Shown here: positions 9,600 through 18,621 of the stretch, one piece after another
Layout of the letters: each line of letters starts with the position of its first letter
How positions within the stretch are numbered: position 1 is the first letter of the stretch
Assembly: GCA_012103505.1 (NCBI GenBank)
Contig: WLWP01000001.1
Span: forward strand, 1,612,001 to 1,676,000
From: Pseudomonadales bacterium
GTDB taxonomy: Bacteria; Pseudomonadota; Gammaproteobacteria; Pseudomonadales; Azotimanducaceae
Reading direction: 5' to 3'
DNA length: 64,000 bases
Position numbers and translations under genes: made by a program
The notes under the pieces: generated by a model
Databases searched by the model: none
The model's input: only the letters and a program-made list of their open reading frames with translations
What the model was told of the DNA's origin: nothing

Positions 9600-11240
9600 A
9601 TGTTGACTCTTTTCCCAGCTCGCTCCGTGATCACAATGAACCCTTCAGCGCCTATTGCAGAGGCCATTTTGGTTAGGGATGACCGAATCGTTGAAGTCGG
9701 CGGACTTGATCAAATGGCACCTTGGCTCAACAAACACGACCATGTTGTGGACGATCGATATAAGAACGATGTCATTTGCCCTGGGTTCATCGACCCTCAT
9801 CTCCACCCAACTATGGCGGCAGTACTCCTGCCCATGGAATTCATTACAGCGATGAAATGGAAACTACCTTGGGGAGAAGTTGAACCGACGACAACCGAGC
9901 AGAGCTTCGACAGTAGACTGCAAACGCTACACCATGAAAAGCCACCTGGAGAACCTCTTTTCACTTGGGGTTATCACCAACTTTGGCACGGCGAGATGTC
10001 AAAACAGCGAATGAATGCAGTCAGCCAAGAACGGCCCATTATCGTTTGGCATCGTTCGTTTCATGAGGTCTACCTCAACGATGGCGCACTAGAGATGACG
10101 TCGATCAATCCAAATATGATTAAGCCCGGGTCTCAGATCGATTTCGACAATGGGCATTTTTATGAAAACGGCTTGGGTGTCGCAATCTCGAAGCTCAATC
10201 CATGGATATTGGCACCGGAACGCTATGCGGAAGGACTACGTCGTTTAAAAGCGGTAGTCCATGCCGGAGGGCAAACAACAATCGGTGATCTCGCAACAGG
10301 CCTGTTTGACTTTGAAACTGAAGCCAATGCGCTTTTGGAACATCTAAACGGAGATGACGTGCCGTTCCGCTCTCGACTAGTGGCTCATGGTGGGCGCATG
10401 CTCGCCGAAGGTGGCTCCCCCGACGGTGCAGTTGCAATCGCTGACAAGCTGCCAGAGCGAAACACGCATCGCTTGCGATTCGGAAAACACATAAAGCTCT
10501 TCAGCGATGGCGCTTTCTTCAGCCAACTAGCGCAGCTGCAAGAACCAGGCTATATCGATGGGCATCACGGTGAATGGTTAACGGTTCCCGAAGTCCTCGA
10601 AGACAATATTCGCGCGTACTGGCACGCGGGTTATCAAATTCACGTTCATGTTACCGGTGATCTAGGGTTGGAACTCACCCTCGACATTTTGGAGAAGATG
10701 CAGTTCGAACGTCCTCGTTTTAACCACGGCTTCACATTCGAACACTTTGGCTTTTCGACACCAGAACAGATCAGACGGATCAAGGCACTAGGTGCACAGG
10801 TTTCAGCCAACGTGTACTACTTACACGAGCTATCAGATATCTATGCGCAGGAGGGCATCGGACACGAGCGGGCATCGCAAATGGCTCGTGTGGGCAGTTG
10901 TTTTGCAGCAGACATCAACACGACGTTCCACTCAGACTTTACAATGGCTCCGGCCGAACCGCTGAACAGTGCCTGGGTCGCGGTGAATCGGATCAATCAC
11001 ACCGACGAGGTGATGGGCGAACACGAGCGGCTCAGCCAACTTCAAGCGCTCCAAGCAATCACCATCAACGCAGCCCACGTACTCGGCTTTGCCAACGAGA
11101 CCGGCAGCATTCGTGCGGGCAAGAAAGCAGATCTAACGATTCTCGAGGAGAGTCCTCTTTCTTGCGACCCATCTGACCTTCGGGATATACCGATCAGGGC
11201 GACCGTGTTCGAAGGTGCTCTGTACGAACTAAGTTATTAA
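9600..11240 (+). CDS. YtcJ-like amidohydrolase
   Basis: A 546-residue metal-dependent hydrolase of the amidohydrolase superfamily. The N-terminal strand ends in the metal-binding HxH (GFIDPHLHPTM, about residues 62-72). Further metal or catalytic residues appear in HVHVTGD (about 348-355), FEHFGF (about 380) and the late Asp in HSDFTMAP (about 440). The C-terminus returns to the small beta domain (GSIRAGKKADLTILE). The YtcJ group acts on cyclic or acyl amides of unknown identity. The MFS gene diverges from its 5' end, and its stop overlaps the convergent DUF2461 gene by 4 bp. Confidence 0.85.
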   Translation: MLTLFPARSVITMNPSAPIAEAILVRDDRIVEVGGLDQMAPWLNKHDHVVDDRYKNDVICPGFIDPHLHPTMAAVLLPMEFITAMKWKLPWGEVEPTTTEQSFDSRLQTLHHEKPPGEPLFTWGYHQLWHGEMSKQRMNAVSQERPIIVWHRSFHEVYLNDGALEMTSINPNMIKPGSQIDFDNGHFYENGLGVAISKLNPWILAPERYAEGLRRLKAVVHAGGQTTIGDLATGLFDFETEANALLEHLNGDDVPFRSRLVAHGGRMLAEGGSPDGAVAIADKLPERNTHRLRFGKHIKLFSDGAFFSQLAQLQEPGYIDGHHGEWLTVPEVLEDNIRAYWHAGYQIHVHVTGDLGLELTLDILEKMQFERPRFNHGFTFEHFGFSTPEQIRRIKALGAQVSANVYYLHELSDIYAQEGIGHERASQMARVGSCFAADINTTFHSDFTMAPAEPLNSAWVAVNRINHTDEVMGEHERLSQLQALQAITINAAHVLGFANETGSIRAGKKADLTILEESPLSCDPSDLRDIPIRATVFEGALYELSY

Positions 11241-11926
11241 AACGGCACCTGCACCGCTTTACATAAGTACTCCATGAACCGAGAAGATGCTCGGAAGGTA
11301 GCGGCAACTTCTTTCACGAACGCATCGGAGGTCACGACGGACGGGGCAAGATTGGCCGTGACGACGTAATCCTTTCGTCGTAAGTCGAGAACATCCGGGT
11401 CTTCAGGATCAAAGCCTTTAGGAGCACGTTTGAGACTCGCACCACCCAACTCAAACCTATCGCGAAAAGCCTTTGCCCGCTTTATCTTGTGCCACTCCTC
11501 GCGCTGTTCGACGATCGATGCTCTTATGCCCTGTAGTGCTTTGCTGTCTGGTCGCCACAGCCCAATTCCGACATAGCAGGACGTTGTGTCTAAATGTAGA
11601 TAGAAGCCCGGCGCATGCACATCTTTGCCGAGCTGATGCCGGAATTGAATTCCGATATTGGTTTTGTATGGTGTTTTGTCCTTACTAAAACGGGTGTCTC
11701 TGTAGACCCGCATCAACGACCCGCCCATGCGCTTTGGAATTGCGTCGAAATGATCTGAAATGTTGTGGACATGCGACTGCATCGCAGCGATAAAGTCGAG
11801 AGAAGGCTCTAACACATCTTGCTCATAACCGCTTTTATGCTCACCAAACCAGTCACGGTTGTTGTTTTTCTCAAGCTGCTTGAGGTAGCGAAAAGTAGCC
11901 TTGGGGTAGCCTTTAAATTGTGCCAT
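11237..11926 (-). CDS. DUF2461 domain-containing protein
   Basis: A 229-residue protein matching the DUF2461 (TIGR02453) family throughout. Landmarks are YLKQLEKNNNRDWF at the start, the central VYRDTRFSKDKTPYKTNIG, and FYLHLD plus GLWRPDS further on. The family is widespread and has no established biochemical role. It is about 55 bp downstream of the GPH-type transporter on the same strand and could be the last gene of the leftward transcript that contains the selenoprotein. Confidence 0.88.
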   Translation of the reverse strand: MAQFKGYPKATFRYLKQLEKNNNRDWFGEHKSGYEQDVLEPSLDFIAAMQSHVHNISDHFDAIPKRMGGSLMRVYRDTRFSKDKTPYKTNIGIQFRHQLGKDVHAPGFYLHLDTTSCYVGIGLWRPDSKALQGIRASIVEQREEWHKIKRAKAFRDRFELGGASLKRAPKGFDPEDPDVLDLRRKDYVVTANLAPSVVTSDAFVKEVAATFRASSRFMEYLCKAVQVPF

Positions 11927-11980
11927 CTCGTTCTCCAGTTACTGAATAACTAAACGTCTCAGGATACAAATAACGGACAC

Positions 11981-13339
11981 TTATGTTGTCGGCGCTTGAA
12001 GGTTTCCCTTGTGCGCATCGGCCTCTATCTGTGCGCGAATTTCTGCGTGGCGTTCCTTGGTGATCGGATAGTTCCACACAATGGCAGCACCGATTAAGAA
12101 GAAAATTGATGGGAAAGTAGAGAACAAGAAACGAAGTCCGAATATCTCATCATCGCCATTGCTTGCTCCCGGTATGGCATCAAAGCCCCACAAGGCCAGA
12201 CCAAACATCGCAATAGACGAGCCAATCGATGCTGTAGTTTTCTGTGCAAATGACCACGCAGAAAAGAACAGTGCCGCCCTATTCTCACCGGTACGAGCAG
12301 TATCTAAATCGATGACATCAGCTTTCATGGAATTCGGCAAGGCCTGAGAAAAGCCGCCTGCCGCGAAACCTGTCACGATCGTAATTGGCATCATCCACCA
12401 AAAATCTCCTGGACCTAACAAGAGATACAACGGATGTGCAAAACCAATCACGAAAAAGGCCGATACGTACGCTCGATGCTTGCTGACCTTATTGGAAAGC
12501 CAAACCCAGAAAGGGATCGACACTAGATTGGTAACATAGAACAGACTTAACATGTAAATGGACTGATTTTCCGCTCCGAGCACATCGGCGACGAAGAATA
12601 TATACAGTGGCGTGGTTATGTTCAGGCCAATCTGTCCGATCATAAAAGCGATAACCAGGCGCAAAAACGGCCCATTAGTGAACATCAGTTTCAGACCAGC
12701 CATGATCGGCACAACCGATTTCACCTCCACCTCTGGCTCAGGCGTCATCGTTACCGTGGCGATCACGCAGATCGGCATAAGGAGCAGCATCGTATAGCCC
12801 ACAAGTTCTAACACCGAAGCACTGCCGCCTATACCAAAAAACAGCAAAGCTGCCGCGGGTACCAATTGCGCGGTCAATTGCCCGACGACCCCTGCTCCAG
12901 CTCGCCAGCCAGTGATCTTAGATCTTTCGTTGTAATCATCAGACAGTTCAGCCCCCCACGCATAGTAGGGAATCAGCATCATGGTCGTACCTAGCCCCAG
13001 TACGGATAGCCACAACAACATATAGAGACCATCCGCGTCCTCAGGTGGCATAAACACGCGATAAATCGCGATCATCATCAGCGGCACTGATAAAAGCACC
13101 CAGGGTCGACGTCGACCAAATCTCGATCGCGTATGGTCGCTGATGTAGCCCATCAAAGGGTCTGTAAACACATCGATCAGGCGAGTGATCAGGATGTAGG
13201 TACCCACCATCGCTAGTGGGACGCCAACATCACTGGCATAGAACCGAGGGACAAACACAAGCACCGGGAAGATCGACATCATCACCGGCAGATCGGTCAG
13301 ACTGTAGTAGAAAAGCGTGGAGTTTTTGAGCTTACTCAC
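11981..13339 (-). CDS. GPH-family (MelB-like) cation symporter
   Basis: A 452-residue, roughly 12-helix transporter. N-terminal motifs RLIDVFTDPLMGYISDHTRSRFGRRRPW (about residues 50-77) are diagnostic for the glycoside-pentoside-hexuronide:cation symporters, where the acidic residues bind the coupling cation. In marine bacteria this family also carries non-sugar substrates, so specificity is open. The start is 20 bp below the selenoprotein stop, suggesting co-transcription. Confidence 0.87.
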   Translation of the reverse strand: MSKLKNSTLFYYSLTDLPVMMSIFPVLVFVPRFYASDVGVPLAMVGTYILITRLIDVFTDPLMGYISDHTRSRFGRRRPWVLLSVPLMMIAIYRVFMPPEDADGLYMLLWLSVLGLGTTMMLIPYYAWGAELSDDYNERSKITGWRAGAGVVGQLTAQLVPAAALLFFGIGGSASVLELVGYTMLLLMPICVIATVTMTPEPEVEVKSVVPIMAGLKLMFTNGPFLRLVIAFMIGQIGLNITTPLYIFFVADVLGAENQSIYMLSLFYVTNLVSIPFWVWLSNKVSKHRAYVSAFFVIGFAHPLYLLLGPGDFWWMMPITIVTGFAAGGFSQALPNSMKADVIDLDTARTGENRAALFFSAWSFAQKTTASIGSSIAMFGLALWGFDAIPGASNGDDEIFGLRFLFSTFPSIFFLIGAAIVWNYPITKERHAEIRAQIEADAHKGNLQAPTT

Positions 13340-13359
13340 TCCTCAAAAACCCCATGAGA

Positions 13360-13878
13360 TCATTGTGTGAGCGCCGCAATCACTCGATCAACGACCACAT
13401 CTGCTTTCGCTCTCATTTCATCATCCGTGGCATCTTGAATGGGGTGGTCAACGAAAATACGTTGCGCATCCGTCATCCCTAACGCATTTGCTTGGGCCTC
13501 TGCGGCACTAACAAATTCCGAGCTCGCTATCGAAACTGCAGGAGTACCCTGAATTTCGAACCATACCGTGTCATGCAAACTGCACGTGGTACAAGATCCT
13601 CAATCGGCTAAGGCTTCAACGACGAAGTCGTTCGCTTCCTGAATTTGCTGACGCAGCTCTTCTGGCGCCGGCTTGGTGAAAGTCGGCTTTGCATATCGAT
13701 TAAAGGTAACTTCTGGCAACCGTTCTGCCATCCGTTCTTCTAACCGATCTATTAAGACGTTACCGCGCGGCTTAGAAATATCTAAGAATGCAACGTTGCC
13801 TTTAATTGTCGACGGCCGCGGCGTGATTGTCCGCTCAACCGGTACCCGCTCATCGGTCGGGTCAAGGAGTGTCGTCAT
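13360..13878 (-). CDS. UGSC-family selenoprotein (UGA read as selenocysteine)
   Basis: A single 172-residue protein if the in-frame TGA at 13600-13602 is decoded as selenocysteine (Sec93). The two halves are in the same frame. The codons after the TGA read GSCTTCSLHDTVWFE, giving the UGSC motif that names this family of (seleno)proteins. Both flanks are conserved-looking protein: a helix ending VVEALAD before it and IQGTPAVSIASSEF after it. The ATG at 13878 is preceded by AGAGGA at good spacing and is preferred to the upstream ATG at 13911. A short hairpin lies 9-36 nt after the UGA. The function is unknown; a redox role through Sec-Cys is inferred. It sits between a thioredoxin-fused gene and a transporter on one strand. 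Confidence 0.85.
13564..13591 (-). promoter_or_regulatory. candidate bacterial SECIS hairpin
   Basis: Starting 8 nt after the UGA, TACC pairs with GGTA and GTGC pairs with GCAT (one G-U), closing a 5-nt loop AGTTT located 19-23 nt after the UGA. The loop contains a GU step and lies at the distance expected for SelB-dependent SECIS elements. The stem is short with an asymmetric internal loop, so it is a candidate only. Confidence 0.5.
13600..13602 (-). other. recoded UGA selenocysteine codon
   Basis: In-frame TGA that interrupts an otherwise continuous frame between ALAD and GSCTTC. The residue order U-G-S-C and the SECIS-like hairpin downstream mark it as a Sec codon rather than a stop. Confidence 0.83.
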
Positions 13879-13929
13879 ATCGATTCCTCTATTTAATTCT
13901 TGTCCGAACATGGCCTTACCGGCTAGTTC

Positions 13930-15513
13930 CTAAAGCTCTTCGATCTTTTTGGACACGGAGATCGAGCCAATCTCTCCTGTTGCCCAACCGTGGAAGGCAC
14001 CAGAGAACTTACCAGCCTCCGCCCCTGCAACCACGATATGCATGTCATCTGTTGTCTTAAATTTCGGCAATTCTCGCGCAAGTTGTTCCTCAGTCATGGC
14101 AGCCGCTGCTTCTCGCTTGAAGCCGGTTCCCGACACCTCATTCGCCACAAGATCTCTGATAGGACGGGACGTGACTTCCTGTATACGTTGCCTTACGTCG
14201 TCTTTGCTATAACCATCACGCAACAACGTATCGATGTGTTCCGGCACAATAACTAGCAGACAGTCCGTGCCAAAGTGTGCCTTGGGATTAAATGCAGCCT
14301 CAAGCGTCAGCCCCATCGTGCCAGCCAACTCACTTGCTGAGCGAGAATCTTGATCAACAATTAGCGTCGGGCCACTTGTCATCGTGAAAATCGTAACTAC
14401 TGAATCTTCCGCTTCAAAGCCCCTTTCGACATGCAACGGCTGCCAAGGATTACGCTCCTCCCATTCCGCAAAACACATAGTGAACTTCATGGGATTACCG
14501 AGAGTAGAACGCTCAGTGCCACCGGGCTTGGCGCCGCCCATGTTGCGAATCAACAAGCGAACAGCACGGCCAATCGTCGAGTTAGCCCGATTGCCCTGAC
14601 CAAGTGCCCCAAGCTCCATGTTCATGCCGATCTTATGTCGAATCGGACCATTCACAACGATCACGGGACTCGCCCCCATGGTCGTGGCCATCACTCCGTG
14701 AATGTTGTATTCGTTTGTGCAAATCGCTTCCGCGACAGTCAATATGACCGGCATATATTCAGGTTTGCATCCGGCCATGACCGCGTTGATTGCCACTTTC
14801 TCAACCGTCACTTCGCCCATATTGGGTGGCATGATCGCAACAATCTCTTGTGAATCACGACGTGTGCCAGAGAGCATGCGCAGCACGCGTTCTGGCGTCG
14901 GTGGAACCAGGGGCAAACCATCTGAGAAACCCTGATCAAACATAAATTCGACTTCGTCATCGGCAACGGCGATGTCAATTCGACGGGCGCGCAACGGACT
15001 ATTTTCCGCCTCTGCCTGAAGTTTGTCAGCAACTAGGGGATCGACAGACAATGAACCGCATCCAGGTCGCCACTCAGGTAAACTCGCCCAGTCTAAGTCA
15101 GGTTGAGGAACGTCAGTGGCTTGCACAATCTCGTTACACAACGCCTGCCATTCATCTCGAACAAAACCAATCAGAGTACTGCTGCTTTTACCTTCCGCAT
15201 CTGTCCAAAAAACTGTAGGGACAGTATCGATATCTGTGGCAAATGAAACTTTGAGGGTCGAATCGTCTAGGATCGCAAAAGGGGGAGAAAATTCTTGCTC
15301 GAGTGTTTCATTGCCCTCAAGCGTTTGACCGATCACATGCACATCTATCTGATCAGAAAACGCGTTGTGAATCGCCGCAAGAACCGGCATTACCTCGCGA
15401 CAAGTCGGACAGTCTTCCTTAACAAAACAAATTAAACTGCGCCGCTCACCTGGGAAACTCACATCTATCCCCGCCGAGCTTCTCAGTGAAAATGGCACGA
15501 CCGCCATACCCAT
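13930..15513 (-). CDS. thioredoxin-like domain fused to large conserved domain, selenoprotein neighbour
   Basis: A 527-residue protein with two parts. Residues about 20-130 form a thioredoxin-like fold with a CPTC redox pair (Cys35, Cys38) after the strand SLICFVKED. From about 185 to the end there is a large domain I do not recognise by name, with conserved-looking blocks DGLPLVPPTPERV, GMNMELGALGQGNRANSTIG and STLGNPMK. No signal peptide is clear, so it is probably cytoplasmic. It ends about 50 bp before the UGSC selenoprotein start and is probably co-transcribed with it, suggesting the thioredoxin domain reduces or is reduced by the Sec-Cys centre. It diverges from an acyl-CoA dehydrogenase gene. 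Confidence 0.72.
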   Translation of the reverse strand: MGMAVVPFSLRSSAGIDVSFPGERRSLICFVKEDCPTCREVMPVLAAIHNAFSDQIDVHVIGQTLEGNETLEQEFSPPFAILDDSTLKVSFATDIDTVPTVFWTDAEGKSSSTLIGFVRDEWQALCNEIVQATDVPQPDLDWASLPEWRPGCGSLSVDPLVADKLQAEAENSPLRARRIDIAVADDEVEFMFDQGFSDGLPLVPPTPERVLRMLSGTRRDSQEIVAIMPPNMGEVTVEKVAINAVMAGCKPEYMPVILTVAEAICTNEYNIHGVMATTMGASPVIVVNGPIRHKIGMNMELGALGQGNRANSTIGRAVRLLIRNMGGAKPGGTERSTLGNPMKFTMCFAEWEERNPWQPLHVERGFEAEDSVVTIFTMTSGPTLIVDQDSRSASELAGTMGLTLEAAFNPKAHFGTDCLLVIVPEHIDTLLRDGYSKDDVRQRIQEVTSRPIRDLVANEVSGTGFKREAAAAMTEEQLARELPKFKTTDDMHIVVAGAEAGKFSGAFHGWATGEIGSISVSKKIEEL

Positions 15514-15592
15514 CGTTGCGTTCCCCTACCAACTGGAATCGCTAGTCTATAACGGTTAGGCTTTTGACTCCCTGTTTTTTTAAGGTATCACG

Positions 15593-16777
15593 GTGAGTGA
15601 ACAGACTGAGTTTCGCGAAGAAGTAGCTGCTTGGCTCAAGGAAAATTGCCCCGAAGCCGCACGTGGTCCCGGTGTAATTCCCAACGGTTCCAGCAAGATT
15701 GTCCTGGAGCCGGAGATGGCCAAATGGCTCGAGCGTATGGCCGAAAAAGGCTGGACCGTCCCAACATGGCCAACGGAGTACGGCGGTGGTGGTCTCGCAC
15801 CTACCGAAGCGCGCGTGCTATACGACGAGATGGGTAAAATTCATGCCCGCTCACCACTCATGGGCATGGGTACTTCGATGATTGGGCCTACTTTATTGGA
15901 GTACGGAACCGACGAACAGAAACAACGCCACGTACCCAAAATCGCCCGCGGCGAAGTCCAATGGTGCCAAGGTTACTCTGAACCCAATGCCGGATCAGAT
16001 CTTGCAGCGCTGACGACGCGAGCTGTGGACAACGGCGATCACTTTGTCATCAATGGTCAAAAAATATGGACGTCTGGCGCGGCGACAGCAGATTGGATGT
16101 TCATTCTGGTCCGCACAGATCCAGACGCGCCGAAACATGAAGGCATTAGCTTTATGTTGCTAACGATGGATCAACCGGGTGTTACTACCAAGCCGATTCG
16201 GCTTGTTTCAGGATCCTCGCCCTTCTGCGAGACATTTTTTGACGACGCAATCGCCCAGAAAGAAGATTTAGTCAGCGAGCTGAACAAAGGTTGGACTGTC
16301 GGTAAACGTCTGCTCCAATTCGAACGATCTGGCATCGGCGGCCTCAGCGGCGGCGCACGAGCGGCCAACCCGAGCAAAGGACTCGTCAGAGTTGCCAAGC
16401 AGTACATCGGCGAGACTGAAAAGGGTCAGATCTCAGATCCAGCTGTGCGACGCTCCGTGCTGGATATGAATATGCGCAGATCCGCATTTCAGCTCACAGC
16501 ACAACGGGCCAACGAAGAAAATAAGTCCGGCATTCCAGGTGCTGCAACTTCAATTTTCAAGCTGGTCGGCGCGGCGATGCAGAAAGACACTGCGGATATG
16601 AAACGCGACATCATGGGATTTCGAGGAATCGGTGCGCACGAGGAGGTTGGCTTCACTGCTGATGAGCTCAAAGCAACTGAAGAGTTTCTTCATCTTCGCA
16701 CCACCACCATCTACGGTGGCAGTAATGAGGTTCAAGCAAACATCATCGCTAAGCGAGTACTTGGTTTACCCGAGTAG
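15593..16777 (+). CDS. acyl-CoA dehydrogenase family protein
   Basis: A 394-residue FAD flavoprotein catalysing alpha,beta-dehydrogenation of an acyl-CoA. Visible family blocks are WCQGYSEPNAGSDLAALTTRA (about 126-146), the FAD/substrate region INGQKIWTSGA (about 155-165) and the C-terminal YGGSNEVQANIIAKRVLGLP. The start is GTG 15593 with AAGG about 8 bp upstream. It diverges from the thioredoxin-fused gene over 79 bp and is followed after 34 bp by a TauD dioxygenase, so the two likely form an operon. Substrate chain type is not evident. Confidence 0.9.
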   Translation: MSEQTEFREEVAAWLKENCPEAARGPGVIPNGSSKIVLEPEMAKWLERMAEKGWTVPTWPTEYGGGGLAPTEARVLYDEMGKIHARSPLMGMGTSMIGPTLLEYGTDEQKQRHVPKIARGEVQWCQGYSEPNAGSDLAALTTRAVDNGDHFVINGQKIWTSGAATADWMFILVRTDPDAPKHEGISFMLLTMDQPGVTTKPIRLVSGSSPFCETFFDDAIAQKEDLVSELNKGWTVGKRLLQFERSGIGGLSGGARAANPSKGLVRVAKQYIGETEKGQISDPAVRRSVLDMNMRRSAFQLTAQRANEENKSGIPGAATSIFKLVGAAMQKDTADMKRDIMGFRGIGAHEEVGFTADELKATEEFLHLRTTTIYGGSNEVQANIIAKRVLGLPE

Positions 16778-16811
16778 ACGACGACCCGTGACAAACTGAA
16801 GGAGAGTCTCG

Positions 16812-17657
16812 ATGGCTGTAGTAGAAGGATTTCAAACAATTGGCGTTGACAGCCTGACACCACATATCGGTGCAGAAATCGATGGCGTAGATCTTTCCCA
16901 GCCATTGAGTAACGAGCAATTCAGTGAGGTCTACCAGGCTTGGCTGGATTGGAAGGTGGTCGTTTTTCGCGACCAACACATCAACCAGGAACAACACAAA
17001 GCATTTGGTCGACGATTTGGCTCGCTCCATGTTCACCCAATGCAGCATCAATACAAAGGTGATCCCGAAGTCCTACGGGTCAAAACGACGAAGGACTCAG
17101 CCTACACGGCTGGGAACGGCTGGCATACTGACGTGACGTGTGACGAGATCCCGCCTCTGGGCTCGATGCTCTACATCACCGAAACACCAGAATCCGGCGG
17201 CGGCGACACGCTCTACGCGGATATGTACCTCGCGTATGAACTGCTTAGCGACAAAATGAAAGGCATTCTGGAGGGTCTTACTGCTGTGCACGATGGCGCA
17301 CTGCCTTACGTCACCGGCTACAAATCGACACCACCTGAAAGCGGTGCGTACCCGCGTAATGAACATCCAATCGTTGTTTCACACCCTGAAACCGGAAAGA
17401 AAGTTCTCTACGTAAACAGCGGCTTCACGTCGCACATCAAGGATTTAGCAGGTTGGGAAAGCAAAGCCATACTGGATGCTCTGTTCAACCATATCGCGAC
17501 CAGCCCGCGGCTAACCTGTCGCGTCGATTGGCAGCCAAATACACTCACTTTCTGGGACAATCGATGCACCCAGCACCACGCGATATGGGACTATTGGCCA
17601 AACAATCGCTACGGCGAACGTGTCTCCATCCTTGGCAACGAACGGCCAGCGGCCTAA
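16812..17657 (+). CDS. TauD/TfdA family Fe(II)/2-oxoglutarate dioxygenase
   Basis: A 281-residue dioxygenase with iron ligands HTD (His105, Asp107) and distal His255 in WDNRCTQHHA, the classic TauD arrangement. A strong AAGGAG ribosome-binding site precedes the ATG. It is a different paralogue from the one at 6633-7472; both have the core fold but differ in the substrate-contact regions. It lies downstream of an acyl-CoA dehydrogenase in the same direction and converges on the ZapG-like gene 9 bp away. The substrate is unknown. Confidence 0.9.
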   Translation: MAVVEGFQTIGVDSLTPHIGAEIDGVDLSQPLSNEQFSEVYQAWLDWKVVVFRDQHINQEQHKAFGRRFGSLHVHPMQHQYKGDPEVLRVKTTKDSAYTAGNGWHTDVTCDEIPPLGSMLYITETPESGGGDTLYADMYLAYELLSDKMKGILEGLTAVHDGALPYVTGYKSTPPESGAYPRNEHPIVVSHPETGKKVLYVNSGFTSHIKDLAGWESKAILDALFNHIATSPRLTCRVDWQPNTLTFWDNRCTQHHAIWDYWPNNRYGERVSILGNERPAA

Positions 17658-17666
17658 CTGCAGAGT

Positions 17667-18491
17667 CTAGCTGCCAGGGTTAGACCGACGTTGGGAGTCT
17701 TCGTTTGGCGCGTCGAGATCATCAGAGAGAATAGGCGTTTCGGTTAAGATCGGCACCGGATCTGAGAGCGCTTCATCATCAACCACCTCGGCTGCAGCCA
17801 CATCAGTTTCTACCACGATGATATCTTCGCGAGAGCCCTCAGCAGGTAGAGAGCCTTCAGCTGGAGAAGAGCCCTCAGCGGGTAGAGAGCCTTCAGCTGG
17901 AGAAGAGCCCTCAGCTGGAGAAGAGCCTTCAGCTGGAGAAGAGCCCTCAGCGGGTAAAGAGCCCTCAGCTGGAGAAGAGCCTTCAGCGGATAGAGAGCCC
18001 TCAGCGTATAAAGAGCCTTCAGCTGGAGAAGAGTCAGCCAGACTAGTGTTCTCCGCTGACTCTTCTGATGCCACAACGTCTGATTCTGTCTCCACACTAT
18101 CCGCTTCGGTCTCCAAAGCTTCACTCGCGACGACTTCGTCTTCAGCTAATATTTCGGATGGCTCATCAACATTCGCCAAAGCTGGCGCGCCGGTCGCTGT
18201 CAAAAGCGGTGTTCCTTGGTCTCCGCAAAGAGCTACTGCACTGGTTGCCAGCTGTCTATGCAAGGCGTGATAGCTCTCATCTAGAATCTTGAACTTATCA
18301 GCCGTATCTGAAAACTGTTGCACGACTTCCTGACGATAATCGCCCAGCTCAGACTGACTCGCTGCCAACTCTTCCTCAAGAGCTGCGATACGGTTTGCAC
18401 TTTCTTTGTTTCGCCCTTTGAAGAAATAACCAATCACGCCACCAACAACTAGGGCGGCCAGCGCAACTACCACTACGAGTTCAATCGTCAT
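17667..18491 (-). CDS. zapG: YhcB/ZapG (DUF1043) family membrane protein with hexapeptide repeat tail
   Basis: The first ~90 residues match the YhcB/ZapG family, involved in cell division and envelope growth in gammaproteobacteria. There is one N-terminal transmembrane helix (residues 3-25, with GVIGYFF at its end), then a coiled coil (about 30-75) with ELGDYRQEVVQQFSDTADKF, a family signature. Beyond that the protein is unusual. An acidic tail to residue 274 contains eleven consecutive AEGS-type hexapeptides encoded by an 18-bp tandem array at 17833-18030. E. coli YhcB is only about 130 residues, so the tail is an expansion. It is probably disordered, in the cytoplasm. Confidence 0.8.
   Translation of the reverse strand: MTIELVVVVALAALVVGGVIGYFFKGRNKESANRIAALEEELAASQSELGDYRQEVVQQFSDTADKFKILDESYHALHRQLATSAVALCGDQGTPLLTATGAPALANVDEPSEILAEDEVVASEALETEADSVETESDVVASEESAENTSLADSSPAEGSLYAEGSLSAEGSSPAEGSLPAEGSSPAEGSSPAEGSSPAEGSLPAEGSSPAEGSLPAEGSREDIIVVETDVAAAEVVDDEALSDPVPILTETPILSDDLDAPNEDSQRRSNPGS
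17833..18030. repeat. 11-copy 18-bp in-frame tandem repeat
   Basis: Eleven consecutive 18-bp units on the + strand of the type GAGCCYTCAGCNGGWRAA, in register from 17833. On the coding (minus) strand they encode the hexapeptide (P/S/Y)AEGS(S/L). Units alternate between a few variants, which suggests expansion by duplication of pairs as well as single units. Because the unit length is a multiple of three, copy-number change keeps the frame. Confidence 0.93.
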
Positions 18492-18621
18492 GCAATCCTC
18501 AACTCAGATATATGTTCGGATACCAAGTATGATACCCGGCCTCTTTCGCTCACTGATAGCGCAAGCCGTGAATAAAGAAGGTTAATTACGCGGTTTTAAC
18601 ATTTGGTTCAAGAAAACGTCG

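Noticed and set aside
17818..18270. Rightward frame of EPSAGE repeats opposite the ZapG-like gene
   Set aside because: It is a by-product of the 18-bp array, which is open on both strands; the minus strand carries the recognisable ZapG N-terminus.
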